From: Heliocidaris erythrogramma
Lineage: Eukaryota; Echinodermata; Echinoidea; Camarodonta; Echinometridae
NCBI GenBank assembly: GCA_025617745.1
Contig: CM046871.1
Location: 30,945,579-31,009,578 of the forward strand
Direction of reading: 5' to 3'
DNA length: 64,000 nt
Position 1 is the first letter of the stretch. Each line of letters begins with the position of its first letter. Under the pieces are notes generated by a model. It saw nothing but the letters and a program-made list of their open reading frames with translations, did not search any database and was not told where the DNA came from. Shown piece after piece: positions 1 to 11,107 of the stretch. A program made the translations under genes and the position numbers.

Positions 1-89
1 AGCTTGGTCTAATAATTCCTTACATGGCTGTATATTTTCTCTTTAGACTATTTCCAAGAGCACTACAGCCACACGCAATATGCTTGCAG

Positions 90-690
90 ATACAAGTTAT
101 TCATTAACAAGATATGTTTTAAACAACATTTCCTTCAGTTTACGTTTGAATGAATATAATGAAGGACTTTCGATTAACTCTAACGGGAGGGCATTCCAGT
201 AACTGGGTCCTGTAAACATAATGGTTTTCTGGGCAAAAATAGTTCTAGTACGTGGAAGGTGATATGCGTTGCTCTGTCGCGTAGGATAAGCATGTAGGGA
301 TCTGTTTTTCTTAAACATTTGTAAAAATATTTCAGGTAGGTTATTAGCAGATAGATTATACATAAAAATACTCACATTGTAATAGAATAGGTCTGATACT
401 TTTAGGATTTTGTTTGCATGGAACAGGCTGTTAGTGTGAGACAGGTATCCAACATGATTAATATTTCTAATAGCACGTTTTTGAATGTGAGCTAGTATAT
501 TTAGCAAATTTCCACAAGCGTTGCCCCAGGCGAGAATTCCATAGCTGAGGTATGGAGTCATTAAAGTAGAATAAACTGATAATAAAATTTTACTGGGAAA
601 GAAGTATTTAAGTCTGTTAAGTATACCGGTATTTCTTGAGAGGACTTTACTCAGATAAGTAATATGGGATTTCCAGGATAGATCACTATC
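90..690 (-). mobile_element. LINE fragment, C-terminal part of a CR1/L2-group reverse transcriptase
   Basis: The minus strand has a 154-codon open frame (561 to 97). It holds the post-RT region typical of CR1/L2-group LINEs: an opening like MTPYLSYGILAWGNA, the block YPTRQSNAYHLPRTRT, then GPSYWNALP. The same reading can be followed upstream to about 690 in a degraded frame (DSDLSWKSHITYLSKV-like). There is no catalytic YADD box, so this is a 5'-truncated 3' end of a non-LTR retrotransposon. The 3,293-5,080 element carries the same HLPRTRT block, so both probably belong to related families. No function is expected. Confidence 0.8.
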
Positions 691-710
691 AATATAAAGT
701 CCATCAGGAT

Positions 711-1370
711 GAATAGGAACAAAAACTGGAACTTACAACAAAAAAAGGGAAATCCCAGGAACAATACAGATCCTTGTCAATTTCTTTATTTATCATGAAT
801 AAAAGAAATGAAAAGTGTCTGCATCATTCATGGGTGACAACTTATGTCAAGTAAAAAGTGTTCTAGTTCTGGTTTCTATTCGCCCAAATTGTTTTATTCA
901 CCTAATTCTAAGGTGTGCAAATCAGATTTGATAAGGCATAATTATATAAAGTCACAGAGAGAGATAAGGAGAAGGGGGGTTGTTTTGAATCCGATAAACA
1001 GTATTCAAACAAAGCAAATCTATATAACTAGGTAATCAGTGCTACTTGAAACAGATAAGGGAAATCAAATTCGGGGGTGAATAGGAACAAAACCTGGAGC
1101 ATCGTTCCAACAAAAGAATTTCCATGATTAATGCAGAATGTTCTAATTATATGTTTATTGATGAAAAACGAAAGTCTCCATTCCTGAGTAAAAAAAGGGG
1201 GTAAAAGGGTTCTTAATTTTTCGCTGATATTCCCATTGTTTTAGGCTTCAATATTCAACCAAGCAAGTGTAGATTTGAAAAGCCATAGTTGATAAGTAAC
1301 GTCTTGTTTTGAATATGATATACAGTATGCCTCCTCAAAGAATGAAGTCTTCTATACAGGTGCTCATGGC
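711..1370. repeat. Diverged direct repeat, two units about 370 bp apart
   Basis: The phrase AATAGGAACAAAA-CTGGA occurs at 711 and again at 1,079. Later parts also correspond: TTGTTTTGAATCCGATAAACAGTATTC near 981-1,008 against TTGTTTTGAATATGATATACAGTATGC near 1,304-1,330. I read this as an old tandem duplication of unknown sequence. The small open frames here have no recognisable product. Confidence 0.4.
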
Positions 1371-1895
1371 GCTTAATTAGAAATATCTTAATTATACACA
1401 GAAAAACAATCACTAAATTATGTGGACCTTGTGCAACCTCAACGAAAGGCGATCCAAAGCGGAAACTCATGATCATTTCAAGATTAGCCTGAAGTGAAAA
1501 AGACATGGTATACAGTATGGGCCCTAAAAATCATGTATATATATAAATACAATGATAACACATAATACAACATATCTCTGGTGTCGTGGAATCACTCGAA
1601 CCTGTGCTAAGCCCTAAGAAAAATACACCCGACTGGGCGTGCCGTTCACCCACAGCTTAAGGGACAAAGCCCCGTGGGCTCATCATTCCCAGGTCACCAT
1701 CTCCCAGCCAGGCAGCACCTACACTACACTACACTCAACGCCTTGTACACCAGTAAATAAACATATTTATATCACACTTCAGGTAACTGATCCAAAAGAA
1801 ACAGATTTACAGCTGTTGAAGAAACCCAAATACGGAGATTCCTGGAAAACTGATGCTGGGGCAGATATATGTAGCCAGTTTCTCCTGGAATATTA
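1371..1895. other. Gene-free stretch, nothing recognised
   Basis: No supported gene. Short open frames at 1,255-1,506 (-) and 1,639-1,896 (+) have no family signature. A short ACTACACT run is present near 1,722-1,736. Confidence 0.5.
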
Positions 1896-2560
1896 AAATA
1901 GATTTTAGATTTAGATTTAGATTTATTTTATTTAAATTCTTTTCAGCAGTCAACATACAAATCACTAATAATGTAAATACAAATCAGTAATAATAAAAAC
2001 ACAAATCAGCAAGTAATAATCATAAACATAGTGTCTGGGTAACATGAATACCGAAGAAACGCATGACAACAATATTACTCATTAGAATCAATTTAGATAA
2101 TAAAACGATTTAAATACATGTACGTAGTTATTCAAGTGTGTGATTAAAGTAAGAAAAGAAATGAAAAAAGAGACCAGCAAAAGAAGCAGAGCTTGTACAA
2201 AACGCTGGCCCTTGGAATGATTAGATTGTAAAATATTTGAACAAACAAAAATACGGGAAAACGTTATTTTTTAAGCACATACAAAAATTTAATTTAAACA
2301 AAATGGATTTCCAGTGTATTTATTATTGTTTCGAGCGTATTGTTTGTTCAAATAGACAAAACTAACAAACAACAGTTAAAACATATTCTTGACGAATGCA
2401 ACTGCAATATGAAGTCCAATGAACTCATAAAGCAGCTTAGCAGACAAGCATTACTGGCTTCTTTCATTATATTTTATAGCAGGAAAGAACAAGTATGGGA
2501 ATGTCGCCAGTATATCTCTCTGTAATGTCAGTTACGCCTTGCATATACAGACATAAAGCA
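1896..2560 (-). mobile_element. Possible LINE or SINE 3' end with TTTAGA-type tail
   Basis: A run of TTTAGA hexamers at about 1,900-1,925 is followed by a T-rich and then AT-rich stretch. Read on the minus strand this looks like an AAATCT-type simple-repeat tail, which many non-LTR elements carry at their 3' end. The adjoining sequence to 2,560 is AT-rich, and the small open frame at 2,340-2,525 is unrecognised. The call rests on the tail alone. Confidence 0.35.
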
Positions 2561-3116
2561 AAATAATGATATCCAATTGAAGTCTCTGTATTTGCTCATT
2601 CTTTTCTTTTTCTTTTTAAACAAACGAATTACATTAATTTAGCATAAATTTAGCATAAATCTAAAGATGAATGTACACATGCATATCAATTTTATTTACT
2701 ATTTGAAAGTAAAATTCATACAAATTATATTTATTTGTTTTACCCATTATCTTTATCCATGGAATATTCTAGAAAGCCTATCATGTAAGATTACATCTAT
2801 AAGTTACCAATCTGATTCATACTGTATATGTATATAATATTTATGTGGTAAAAATCATGCAAACCTGCCATCCGCCTTTATAAGCGATGGACCTGGTTCA
2901 ATTGCAACTTTCTCACTATTATGTTAATGTTAATACTCTTGTCAAATGATTTCCTTTTCTCTGTTCTCTGATAATGTTATGTTTACCTTGTGTATTGTAT
3001 TCTACTTTTCTTGAAATAAAGAAATGATATCAACAATAATTATTTCGAGTTCATTAATTATTTTAGCAGAAAACTGTAGGCAATTGTAAGCATTATACAT
3101 GAAAGATCCACAAGGA
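2561..3116. other. AT-rich gene-free stretch
   Basis: Nothing coding is seen. The composition is strongly AT-rich and there is a short local repeat of AGCATAAATTTAGCATAAA near 2,640-2,660. Confidence 0.5.
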
Positions 3117-3262
3117 AGTAAAATAAAGGCCAAAAACCCAAAACAAAACAAAACAAAACGAAAACAAAAAAATCAACACAAAAACGAAACAAAACAAACA
3201 AAAACAAACAAACAATAACAAAGGACATAGTGACAGGGGCGGATGGGGGGGGGGGGGGGTGG
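3117..3262. repeat. A-rich AAAAC microsatellite followed by a poly-G run
   Basis: Imperfect AAAAC and AAAACAAAC units run from about 3,130 to 3,220. A pure G run interrupts at about 3,245-3,259. It lies beside the 3' end of the minus-strand LINE at 3,293-5,080, but in the orientation of a T-rich tail, so it is not a simple poly-A tail. Confidence 0.75.
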
Positions 3263-3292
3263 AGGAAAAGTTAAAAGTCGAGTTGTGTAAGT

Positions 3293-5080
3293 TTACATAT
3301 AATACCAAAAGATTATTGAGGGGTTGATTTTAGTGTGTATAAAAAGCTTTCTTTTTAGTTTAAGTTTAAATATGCCCAAGCTTATGCTCTCTCTCATGTT
3401 CAGAGGAAGGAAGTTCCAAAATTTGGGAGCAGTAAATATAAAAGTATTTTGTGTGAGTGCTGTACGAGTTCTTGGGAGGTGACAAAGATTAATTTGTCTG
3501 GTGGGATAGTGATGGATTTCATTATTTGCTTGAAATATATTATTAAAAACATTGGGTAGTTCTCCTTTGTGAAACTGATACATAAGTATGTTAAGTATGG
3601 CAAGATTTAATCAATAAATGTCGTAAATTTTTAGAATATTATTAGTATAAAAAAGACCATCAGAACGATGTCTATAATGTACATGACTTATGATCCGCAT
3701 AGCTTTTTTTTGTAGTAATAGAATTCTATCTAATAGGCATGTCGCGCTGTTCCTCCGTGCAAGAATTCCGTAGTTTAAGTAGGGAAGAACTAACGTGGAG
3801 TATAAAGATTAAAGAATATTGGGGGAAAATGTCCATTTTAGTTTGTTGATTATGCCAATATTTCTAGAAATAACCTTACATATGTTATCAATTTGATGTT
3901 TCCATGAAAGTTTGTCATCAATTAGTGTTCCTAAAAATTTTGTTGTAGTAACCTAGTGTATTTGAATGTTATCTATTAAGATTGGGTAAGGTAGATGGTT
4001 AAATGTATTACTAAATAGCATATAATTTTTTTTTTTTCTAGATTTAAGGACAATTTATTAGCTTTATCCCAAGTGATAACTGAATTCAGTTCAGAATTGA
4101 CAAGCCGACAAAGAGTTTCTAAGTTTTTGTGTGAAAGGAAAAGATTGGTGTCATCTGCGTAAATGATAAAGGAAAATAAATTCGATGATGTATAAAATAA
4201 ATAGCAATGGGCCAAGAATGGAACCCTGAGGTACACCACAAGTAATATTTCTCAGGTCTGACATATTATTTTCGATGCAAACATATTGTTGGCGTTCATA
4301 TAAATAGTTACAAAACCAATCTAAAACGATGTCCCTAATTCCATAATGGGACAGTAATGTAAAAGAATTCTGTGGTCTATCGTATCGAACGCTTTAGAAA
4401 ACTCTAAAAACATTCCTATTGTGTACCATCGCCAATAGAGGATGCAACTTTGTTGATAAAAGACAAGATTGCATGTGATGTATTATGACTTTTTCTAAAA
4501 CCAAATTGACAGTCGTGTAAAATTTCATTCTAATTTAGAAAATCTACAGTTCGAGAAAAAACAACTTTTTCTAATAATTATTTTGGAAAATGTAGTCAAT
4601 AAAGATATTGGCCTGTAATTTGATAGTACAAGAGGATTACCTTTCTTGAAAATGGGTATTATTTTTAATTAGCTAATTTCATTCTATTTGGAAAAATGCC
4701 TGTTCTCAAAGACAAATTACAGACATAAGTAAATGGTTCACTAATACATGAAATAATTTTCTTCGTAATGAAATTATCAATACAATCGTGTCCGCAACTA
4801 CGTTTGTTTGTGAAGTTATTCACAATATCAAGAATTTCACCTTCAATTACAGGAGCAAAAAAGAAAAATGCGACTGAAGATGGAGTTCAGTTCTTGATCT
4901 TGGAATTTGCACACAATGTAGGTGACCACTAGATGTAGATCTTCATCTGGTAGGATATCAGCCAGCTCGGTAAAGGACGAAGGAAGAAATGATGGGTAAA
5001 ATGATGCGATATTCCTCCAGTGACTCAAGGGAACATTATCTGTGATCTTAAGTTGAAGAATTGCTTTGTTCCGAAGCATA
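3293..5080 (-). mobile_element. Decayed CR1/L2-group LINE, reverse transcriptase region
   Basis: Read on the minus strand, the RT can be followed in order with several frame breaks. There is a YRPISLL-like piece near 4,600, then a FSKAFDTIDH-like motif A near 4,380, and motif B GVPQGSILGPLLF at about 4,240-4,200. Next comes motif C YADDTNLF near 4,165, followed by NKLSLNLEK. The C-terminal block HHYPTRQINLCHLPRTRT with PKFWNFLPL lies at 3,583-3,293. Frameshifts and stops mean it cannot encode one protein. The open frame at 4,843-5,079 is not recognised and may or may not belong to the element. Confidence 0.85.
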
Positions 5081-5182
5081 TCCTATGTGCAGATGTACTT
5101 ATCCTTCGCTCCTGGTCAAGAAAAAGAAAACACTGTCTCTGCTATAAAAAAAAACCTGAAGCGTGTATTGAGGATGTTATAG

Positions 5183-6310
5183 TACACTCTTAAAAATGCG
5201 TGGTCAAAAATAACCCCAAACGGGGTTACAAATGACCCCGCATGCGGGATCAACTATGCACAAACCCCGTGCGGGGTCACCCAAAGTAACCACATAGCGT
5301 GGTTACATTTCGACCCCGAATGTGGTCAAAATTTAACCACGATTGCGTGGTCATTTCTGCATAACTTGACCCCGCATAATTTGACCCCGCATACTAATGA
5401 TCATTACCTTATAACCCCGTCAAAACGTACGGGGTCATTTCTTCCGACCACGCAACGTGGTCATTTCCCGTCGGACGGGGTTGATACTTCTGCCGGATGC
5501 GCGTGTACCATCCACGTTTCAAAGATTAAAAAAAAGAAACTAATGTCAAGTAATATCATAACATAACATATTTTGTATATTTTGCTCACTATGACCTATA
5601 ACCTATCCTCTCCTATCGTATAGCATATCATACCCCTATCATCCTACTTTAACCCTACTCCTATTATAGTCCTACATCCTATACCTATTTATCCTGAAAA
5701 CCTTTACTTTATTATATAGGGACTGTATTGCAGTGCTTGCTAAAAGTGGTTAATGATTTTAATTTAATTTTCTAATGTAGATTTTTAGATCTTAAACCTA
5801 ATTACGTGTTTGAATATGTACAACATAATAATTAGTATACATACATTTTTCATCACATTCCAAAGTGCAATCATTGCATAAAAACTTAAAAATCAAGTGT
5901 CATTTATATATATAAATTCTGGTTGTTTACTGTTGCTCATGGGTATTCAGGATACATCATGAATATTCATGACAATGGCCCAACGTTTAACCAAGTAGAA
6001 GTCGGACCAATACTTTGCTGATGAATAAGCAATATTTCAAATGGTTAGTGATTAAACAGTGAAATTGGAACATTGTGACCAACATATTTTTGGAAATAAC
6101 CCATATGGTGTTGACCAATCGCATTGGTACATTTTTTGACCAGTCCTTTTTTAGAGTGCATTAAAATGACCAGTTTTTGCGTGGTCATTTTGACCACGCA
6201 AAAACTGGTCATTTTAATGCAGCGGGAGCATTATTGATCGAAAACAACCCCGAAACGTGGTCAAATAAATTCGACCAGGCAATATGCGACCCCGCATTTT
6301 TAAGAATGTA
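5183..6310. mobile_element. Non-autonomous TIR element rich in GACCCC and ACCACG motifs
   Basis: The left end TACACTCTTAAAAATGCG (5,183) and the reverse complement of the right end (6,293-6,310) match at 17 of 18 bases, as expected for terminal inverted repeats. Between them, about 5,195-5,500 and 6,160-6,300 are crowded with short inverted motifs, GACCCCG/CGGGGTC and ACCACG/CGTGGT, spaced 10-30 bases apart. The middle (5,560-6,120) is plain AT-rich sequence. No transposase is present. The motif array is unusual and may be protein-binding or purely structural. Confidence 0.7.
6158..6220. repeat. Perfect 63-bp palindrome
   Basis: The arm starting GCATTAAAATGACCAG at 6,158 is the exact reverse complement of the arm ending at 6,220. 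The arms are 30 bp with 3 bases at the centre. It sits inside the TIR element at 5,183-6,310, is built from its GTGGTCA motif, and could extrude as a cruciform. Confidence 0.9.
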
Positions 6311-6900
6311 TGGATGTGCTCTCACTGGGTTAAACTCAACAATGCTAAGTCTGAATTTATGTTGTTTGGTTCAAGGGCCCAGTTGTCAAAATCTGAAGTA
6401 TGTTCCATCAAAGTAGGGGATTCTGTAATTACCGTGTCAAATAAATGTAGAAATCTTGGTGTCAGTTTTGATTCTTCTATGTCTATGTCAAATCACGTCT
6501 CTCGTATCTGTAAGTCTGTACAATACCAATTGCGTAACCTAGGATTCATCAGAAGATACGCCACCCAGTCTAGTACAGAAAAGATGCATGCATTCATTAC
6601 TTCTCGTCTAGATTTCTGTAATGCGTTACTGTATAATATTTCACAAACCCAATTAGATCGTCTCCAAAAGCTTCAAAACAATGCTGCCCGTATAATTTCA
6701 TTGTCACCTAAGAGGAAACACATAACTCCTGTACTTATCGCTCTACACTGGTTACCTGTTCAATATCGTATCATCTTTAAGTTGCTCTTACTTTCATTCA
6801 CTGCATGGAACTGCTCCACATACAATCCTTCGAGGAGCCTTATGTAGGTCCTCAAACTCATCTCTACTTCCCATACCAGAAACTCATAATTCTTGGGGAT
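6311..6900 (+). mobile_element. LINE fragment, post-RT region of an L2/CR1-group element
   Basis: An open frame running to 6,847 reads NAKSEFMLFGS, then NKCRNLGVSFDSSMSM, then SRLDFCNALLYN and LQKLQNNAARII, and finally HWLPVQYRI. This is the standard order of the thumb and C-terminal region in L2/CR1-group LINEs. The catalytic RT core is absent. The fragment begins exactly where the TIR element (5,183-6,310) ends. The matching terminal piece of such a LINE (FLWNKLPK) appears at 10,217, beyond another inserted LINE. Confidence 0.85.
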
Positions 6901-7647
6901 AGATCATTTCTATATGATAGTTTTGAGAAAATAATAGCTTTTATAAATGTCACTGGTATACACAATGGAAAACGTGGATAGAATGGGATAGTGTATCTAT
7001 ATATTGTTACACAGAGAGTATTGAAATAGCAAAATTAATTATGTAAAGACATGTATGCTGGTTAGATGATCGTTTTGTGGGTCTATATAGAGTATACAAG
7101 GAATCTCAGGGATACGGCCACTGCTTTTTGAGTGGATAAGTATTTCAATTGACTGGAGTTGTTTATGTTTGTAGAAGGGGGGGGGGGGGATGAAGAAATC
7201 ACCCAACCTGTATTTAGTGTTATAAAAATAGTATTTAAATAAACAAGGATTCATTACGATGTAAAGTTATGTTGGTTAATATTGGTTATGCCAGACAAAG
7301 TCCGAAATGTATAGTGAAAAGCATTAGCATAAGTAGAAGTAGAGGAAGAGGGGAAGCGGAGGTAATGAACAGCTCGAAGATATGGAAATGGGATTTTGTT
7401 TTAGACACGTCTTTTCTTGGTATGTTTTTTTTGTGTGTGATTAATGTGTTTAGTTTGTAGTGTTTTATGTTCAATGTATTCTTTCTTTCTTTCTTTGAGG
7501 GTAATTGGTAGTGGCCTTTTGATCTGGTCAGCTTTACGCGGCGCGAATTGTGTGCTATACGGCCCATCCACTTCTCATTCCATTATATAATATCTTCTCC
7601 TCCACACCCTTATGATGAATAAGACTAAATCTTCTGTCTGCAATTTT
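6901..7647. other. Gene-free stretch with a poly-G run
   Basis: No supported gene. There is a run of about 11 G near 7,178 and a short TTTC microsatellite near 7,481-7,496. Nothing is conserved enough to name. Confidence 0.5.
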
Positions 7648-8764
7648 ATTTTATATCTTTAAATGCTAAAGGTGTTAGAGAGAAAAATAAAAGACGGAGC
7701 ATTTTTAGTTGGTGCAAGGAAAAATGAGGGAATATTATTTTTCTACAAGAAACATTTAGTACACAAGATATAGTTAATAATTGGAACTCGATGTGGGAGG
7801 GGAACTGTGTATTATAGTCACGGTACAAACGACGGTATAGGGTTTATGATATTATTTGACAGGGGGGTAAATATTTAATTAGAACATTACTGATACAGAA
7901 TGCAGATACATTTTCACAGTTGGGTTTCTGCAAAATCAAGAGGTAACAAAAGAAAATTGTATTTTCCAGTCGGAAGCAAGGAGGTGGAACAACCAGAGTT
8001 TTTGCGCACTATTATACATATCCTAGAAAAAGATGAATTTAAAAATAAGCCTTTATTATAGGAGGGGACTTTAATATGGTTAGAGATGTACATCTAGATT
8101 ACATAATATGAATAAAAAGCAGTCTAAGCTCAGTAATAAAATGGAAAACTTTTTAATTGACTATAATGCAATAGACATATTGCGATTAAAAATTGCCACT
8201 AAGAAACAATTTACGTATCACTAAGAAAATCCTTCTATGCAAAGTAGATTGGATTACTGGGTTATTTCCGAAAGTTTATAGGAAATACGCAGTTTTACAA
8301 GAAAATACTCCAAGAAAAAAGACAAGGAAAGAAAGGAAAAAAATGCCAGTTTAGAACAAGAAATTCTAAAATTAGAGGAAGAACTACAACTACCAACCAA
8401 TATTAGAGACAATGGTTTGATTGACAATCTGAAAAGAAAAAAAAGTGTAATTATTTACATGATCAACATACAGTTACCAAAGTACTACCAGGAAATGTTA
8501 AATATTTGGTTTGATATGAATGCGTTTATTAAAAAGGATGCAACTAATAAAAGAAATGAAATTTGTTCAATAATAGGTGTATTCACAAAGGAAAAACATA
8601 TTTTCATGAAAATCTTTTCTTAAAAAACACATATAAATTGTACCATATTACAGATGAAGAAGGAACATTGAAGTCAGACACTTATTTCAGATCTTTGGGA
8701 CTAGATGAAGAGGAAATAGCATTGATTAAATAAATATATGCAGATACACCTGAAGAATGGGAAA

Positions 8765-9358
8765 TTCATTTAAAGGAGAATGAAACCCTGGGGAAATATC
8801 CATTTTAATGAAAAGATAGTAAAGAGAGAAGCAATTTAAAAAAAGTTCCATCAAAATCGGTTAAGAAATGAAAAAGTTGTGAAAGTTTGAAAAGTCTCGA
8901 TTTACTTTCTATGGCGATCCTCAAATTGGCTATTTGCTTCAATGTGGCAGGTTTTTGTGGAGAACTCTCCATATGTTTTGTACACAAAATTTCAGATTTT
9001 CTCCATTATCTCTAAAGATGCTACTTGTCTCTTTGTGACCTCAACATATGTTGTGTAAAATACATTTTACCATGATATACATAGAGCTAAAAAAGAGACA
9101 AGCTGTACCTTGAGAGATAATGGAGAAAATCTGAAATTTTGTGTACAAAACATATGGAGAGTTCTCCACAAAAACCTGCCACATTGAAGCAAATAGCCAA
9201 TTTGAGGATCGCCATAGAAAGTAAATCGAGACTTTTCAAACTTTCACAACTTTTTCATTTCTTAACCGATTTTGATGGAACTTTTTTTAAATTGCTTCTC
9301 TCTTTACTATCTTTTGATTAAAATGGATATTTCCCGAGGATTTCATTCTCATTTAAGA
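8765..9358. mobile_element. Fold-back element with about 225-bp terminal inverted repeats
   Basis: The left arm (about 8,765-8,995) and right arm (about 9,130-9,358) are near-perfect inverted copies. The 60-codon frame at 8,987-8,805 (-) is the same peptide as that at 9,139-9,321 (+) except for the last residue, which is a by-product of the arms and not a gene. The loop is about 135 bp. The element interrupts the Tx1-like LINE, so it inserted later. Confidence 0.85.
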
Positions 9359-9535
9359 AAGCATACTTCAGTTGACGGTCTAAAAATAGAATTTATGTTT
9401 TCAAAGAAAACTTTTTAATTTGAATCAGTTTGTCCAAAGAATTTGTTTAGGGCGTGCATACAAAAAATGGCCGACATTCCTGCATGTCAGTTTTCAGAAT
9501 TTACAATTATCATAATTATTTAACGGTAAAAGAAA

Positions 9536-9844
9536 TTGAAAAGGTTTTTTTGTCGTCCTAAATTAAGCACATTGGATAATAAATTGCGAGAATTTCAATT
9601 TAAATTGCTCTATAATATTATATTTGTGAACCATCATTTATACAGGTTTCACTTCATATCAAGTGATAAATGCTCATTTTGTGGTAAAGATGAGGAAACT
9701 TATAGGCATATATTTTTTGAATGTGAAATAGTAACAAAATTATGGGAACGGTGTAGTAACATCTTAGATCTTCCCATTCTTAAAGACCTGATTTGGAAGG
9801 AAGTTCACACTGGATTAGAGGAAAAAACTGAAGAAAATAAATAA
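9536..9844 (+). pseudogene. Reverse-transcriptase zinc-binding C-terminus (zf-RVT type)
   Basis: The 102-codon frame contains LREFQFKLLYNIIFVN, then CSFCGKDEETYRHIFFEC, then KLWERC. Spacing of the Cys and His residues (C-x2-C, H, C) matches the zinc-binding block that follows RT in Tx1/L1-like LINEs. It is the last coding remnant of the 7,648-10,210 element. Confidence 0.8.
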
Positions 9845-10216
9845 TCAATCATGTTATTTGATTAATTAAATATTTGGTATATCTTAGTCGGGAAAAAAGA
9901 AGCCTCTAAGTATTGAAGAAATAGGAGAAAACTGCTTAAAAGTAAACAAGAAGAAAGAAAGATTGCTACCGAATGGAATACTTTGACACTACACTATATA
10001 AGAAATGGGAACATTTAAGAATAAAGAATGTTACAAAACAAAAAAAGATAGGGTGGGGGAAGGCTAATGTACTATGTACTATATATTTCATTATATTATG
10101 TATTTCTGAAAGCTGTATAATTTTCTATACATTCTGATAATTGTGTTATGTACATCAACTAAAAATGAAGTTGAGTTCATTTGTAGTGAATGAATGCAAT
10201 AAAGAATGCTACAAAA

Positions 10217-10390
10217 CAAAACATATGCTCGTCCATTCCTGTGGAATAAACTGCCCAAGACATTCGTAATCTCCTCTCTCAAACCTGGTTATTTAAAAAA
10301 GCGTTTTTGTAAATGTTCCCTTCATGCCTTTTCTTATATCTTTTCTTATATCACTGCGCCATGAGCATCTACCCATGATGGATACCGGCG

Positions 10391-10391
<1 letters not shown>
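10217..10391 (+). mobile_element. 3' end of an L2-type LINE with ATT tail
   Basis: The translation reads FLWNKLPKTFVISSLKPGYLKKRF, the usual last residues of an L2/CR1-type RT ORF. A short 3' UTR follows and runs straight into an ATT simple-repeat tail. It may be the terminus of the LINE whose middle lies at 6,311-6,900, with the Tx1-like LINE inserted between. That linkage is an inference. Confidence 0.65.
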
Positions 10392-10424
<33 letters not shown>

Positions 10425-11107
10425 TATTATTATTTATTTATTATTTATTATTATTTATTATTATTATTTATTATTATTTATTATTTATTATTATTTATTA
10501 TTATTTATTATTTATTATTTATTTATTATTATTTATTATTATTTATTATTATTTATTATTATTTATTATTTATTTATTATTTATTTATTATTTATTTATT
10601 ATTTATTTATTATTATTTATTATTATTTATTATTATTTATTATTTATTTATTATTTATTTATTATTTATTTATTATTTATTTATTTATTATTTATTTATT
10701 ATTTATTATTTATTTATTATTTATTTATTATTTATTTATTATTTATTTATTATTTATGTATTATTTATTATTTATTTATTATTTATTATTATTATTATTT
10801 ATTATTATTATTATTTATTATTATTATTATTTATTATTATTATTATTTATTATTATTATTTATAATTATTATTATTTATTATTATTATTATTTATTATTA
10901 TTATTATTTATTATTATTATTATTTATTATTATTATTATTTATTATTATTATTATTTATTATTATTATTATTTATTATTATTATTTATTATTATTATTAT
11001 TTATTATTATTATTATTTATTATTATTATTATTTATTATTATTATTATTTATTATTATTATTATTTATTATTATTATTATTATTTATTATTATTATTTAT
11101 TATTATT
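10392..11107. repeat. 716-bp TTA/TTTA microsatellite array
   Basis: Only A and T in ATT, TTTATT and TTATTTATTA units, with a higher-order alternation of TTATT and TTTATT blocks and three isolated G/C-free interruptions. The long open frame across it (10,324-11,142) is a low-complexity artefact of L, I and Y codons. The array starts directly at the 3' tail of an L2-like LINE. Confidence 0.95.

Larger units (their letters stand above)
7648..10210 (+). mobile_element. Decayed Tx1/L1-like LINE (endonuclease and zinc-knuckle ends, RT core lost)
   Basis: Translation in shifting frames gives an apurinic endonuclease opening SLNAKGVREKNKRRS (about 7,658) and NIIFLQETFSTQD (about 7,730). A GGDFNMVRD-like motif follows near 8,060, then RLKIATKKQFTYH near 8,190. 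A lysine- and glutamate-rich pre-RT stretch lies at 8,290-8,790. The RT core is missing and a fold-back element sits in its place (8,765-9,358). The C-terminal zinc-binding block follows at 9,536-9,844. The 3' end appears to be AATAAAGAATGCTACAAAAC near 10,200. Endonuclease plus terminal CCHC-like block is typical of the Tx1/L1 group. Stops and frameshifts make it inactive. Confidence 0.75.

Noticed and set aside
8805..9321. Two almost identical 60-residue proteins
   Set aside because: Mirror translations of the arms of a fold-back element.
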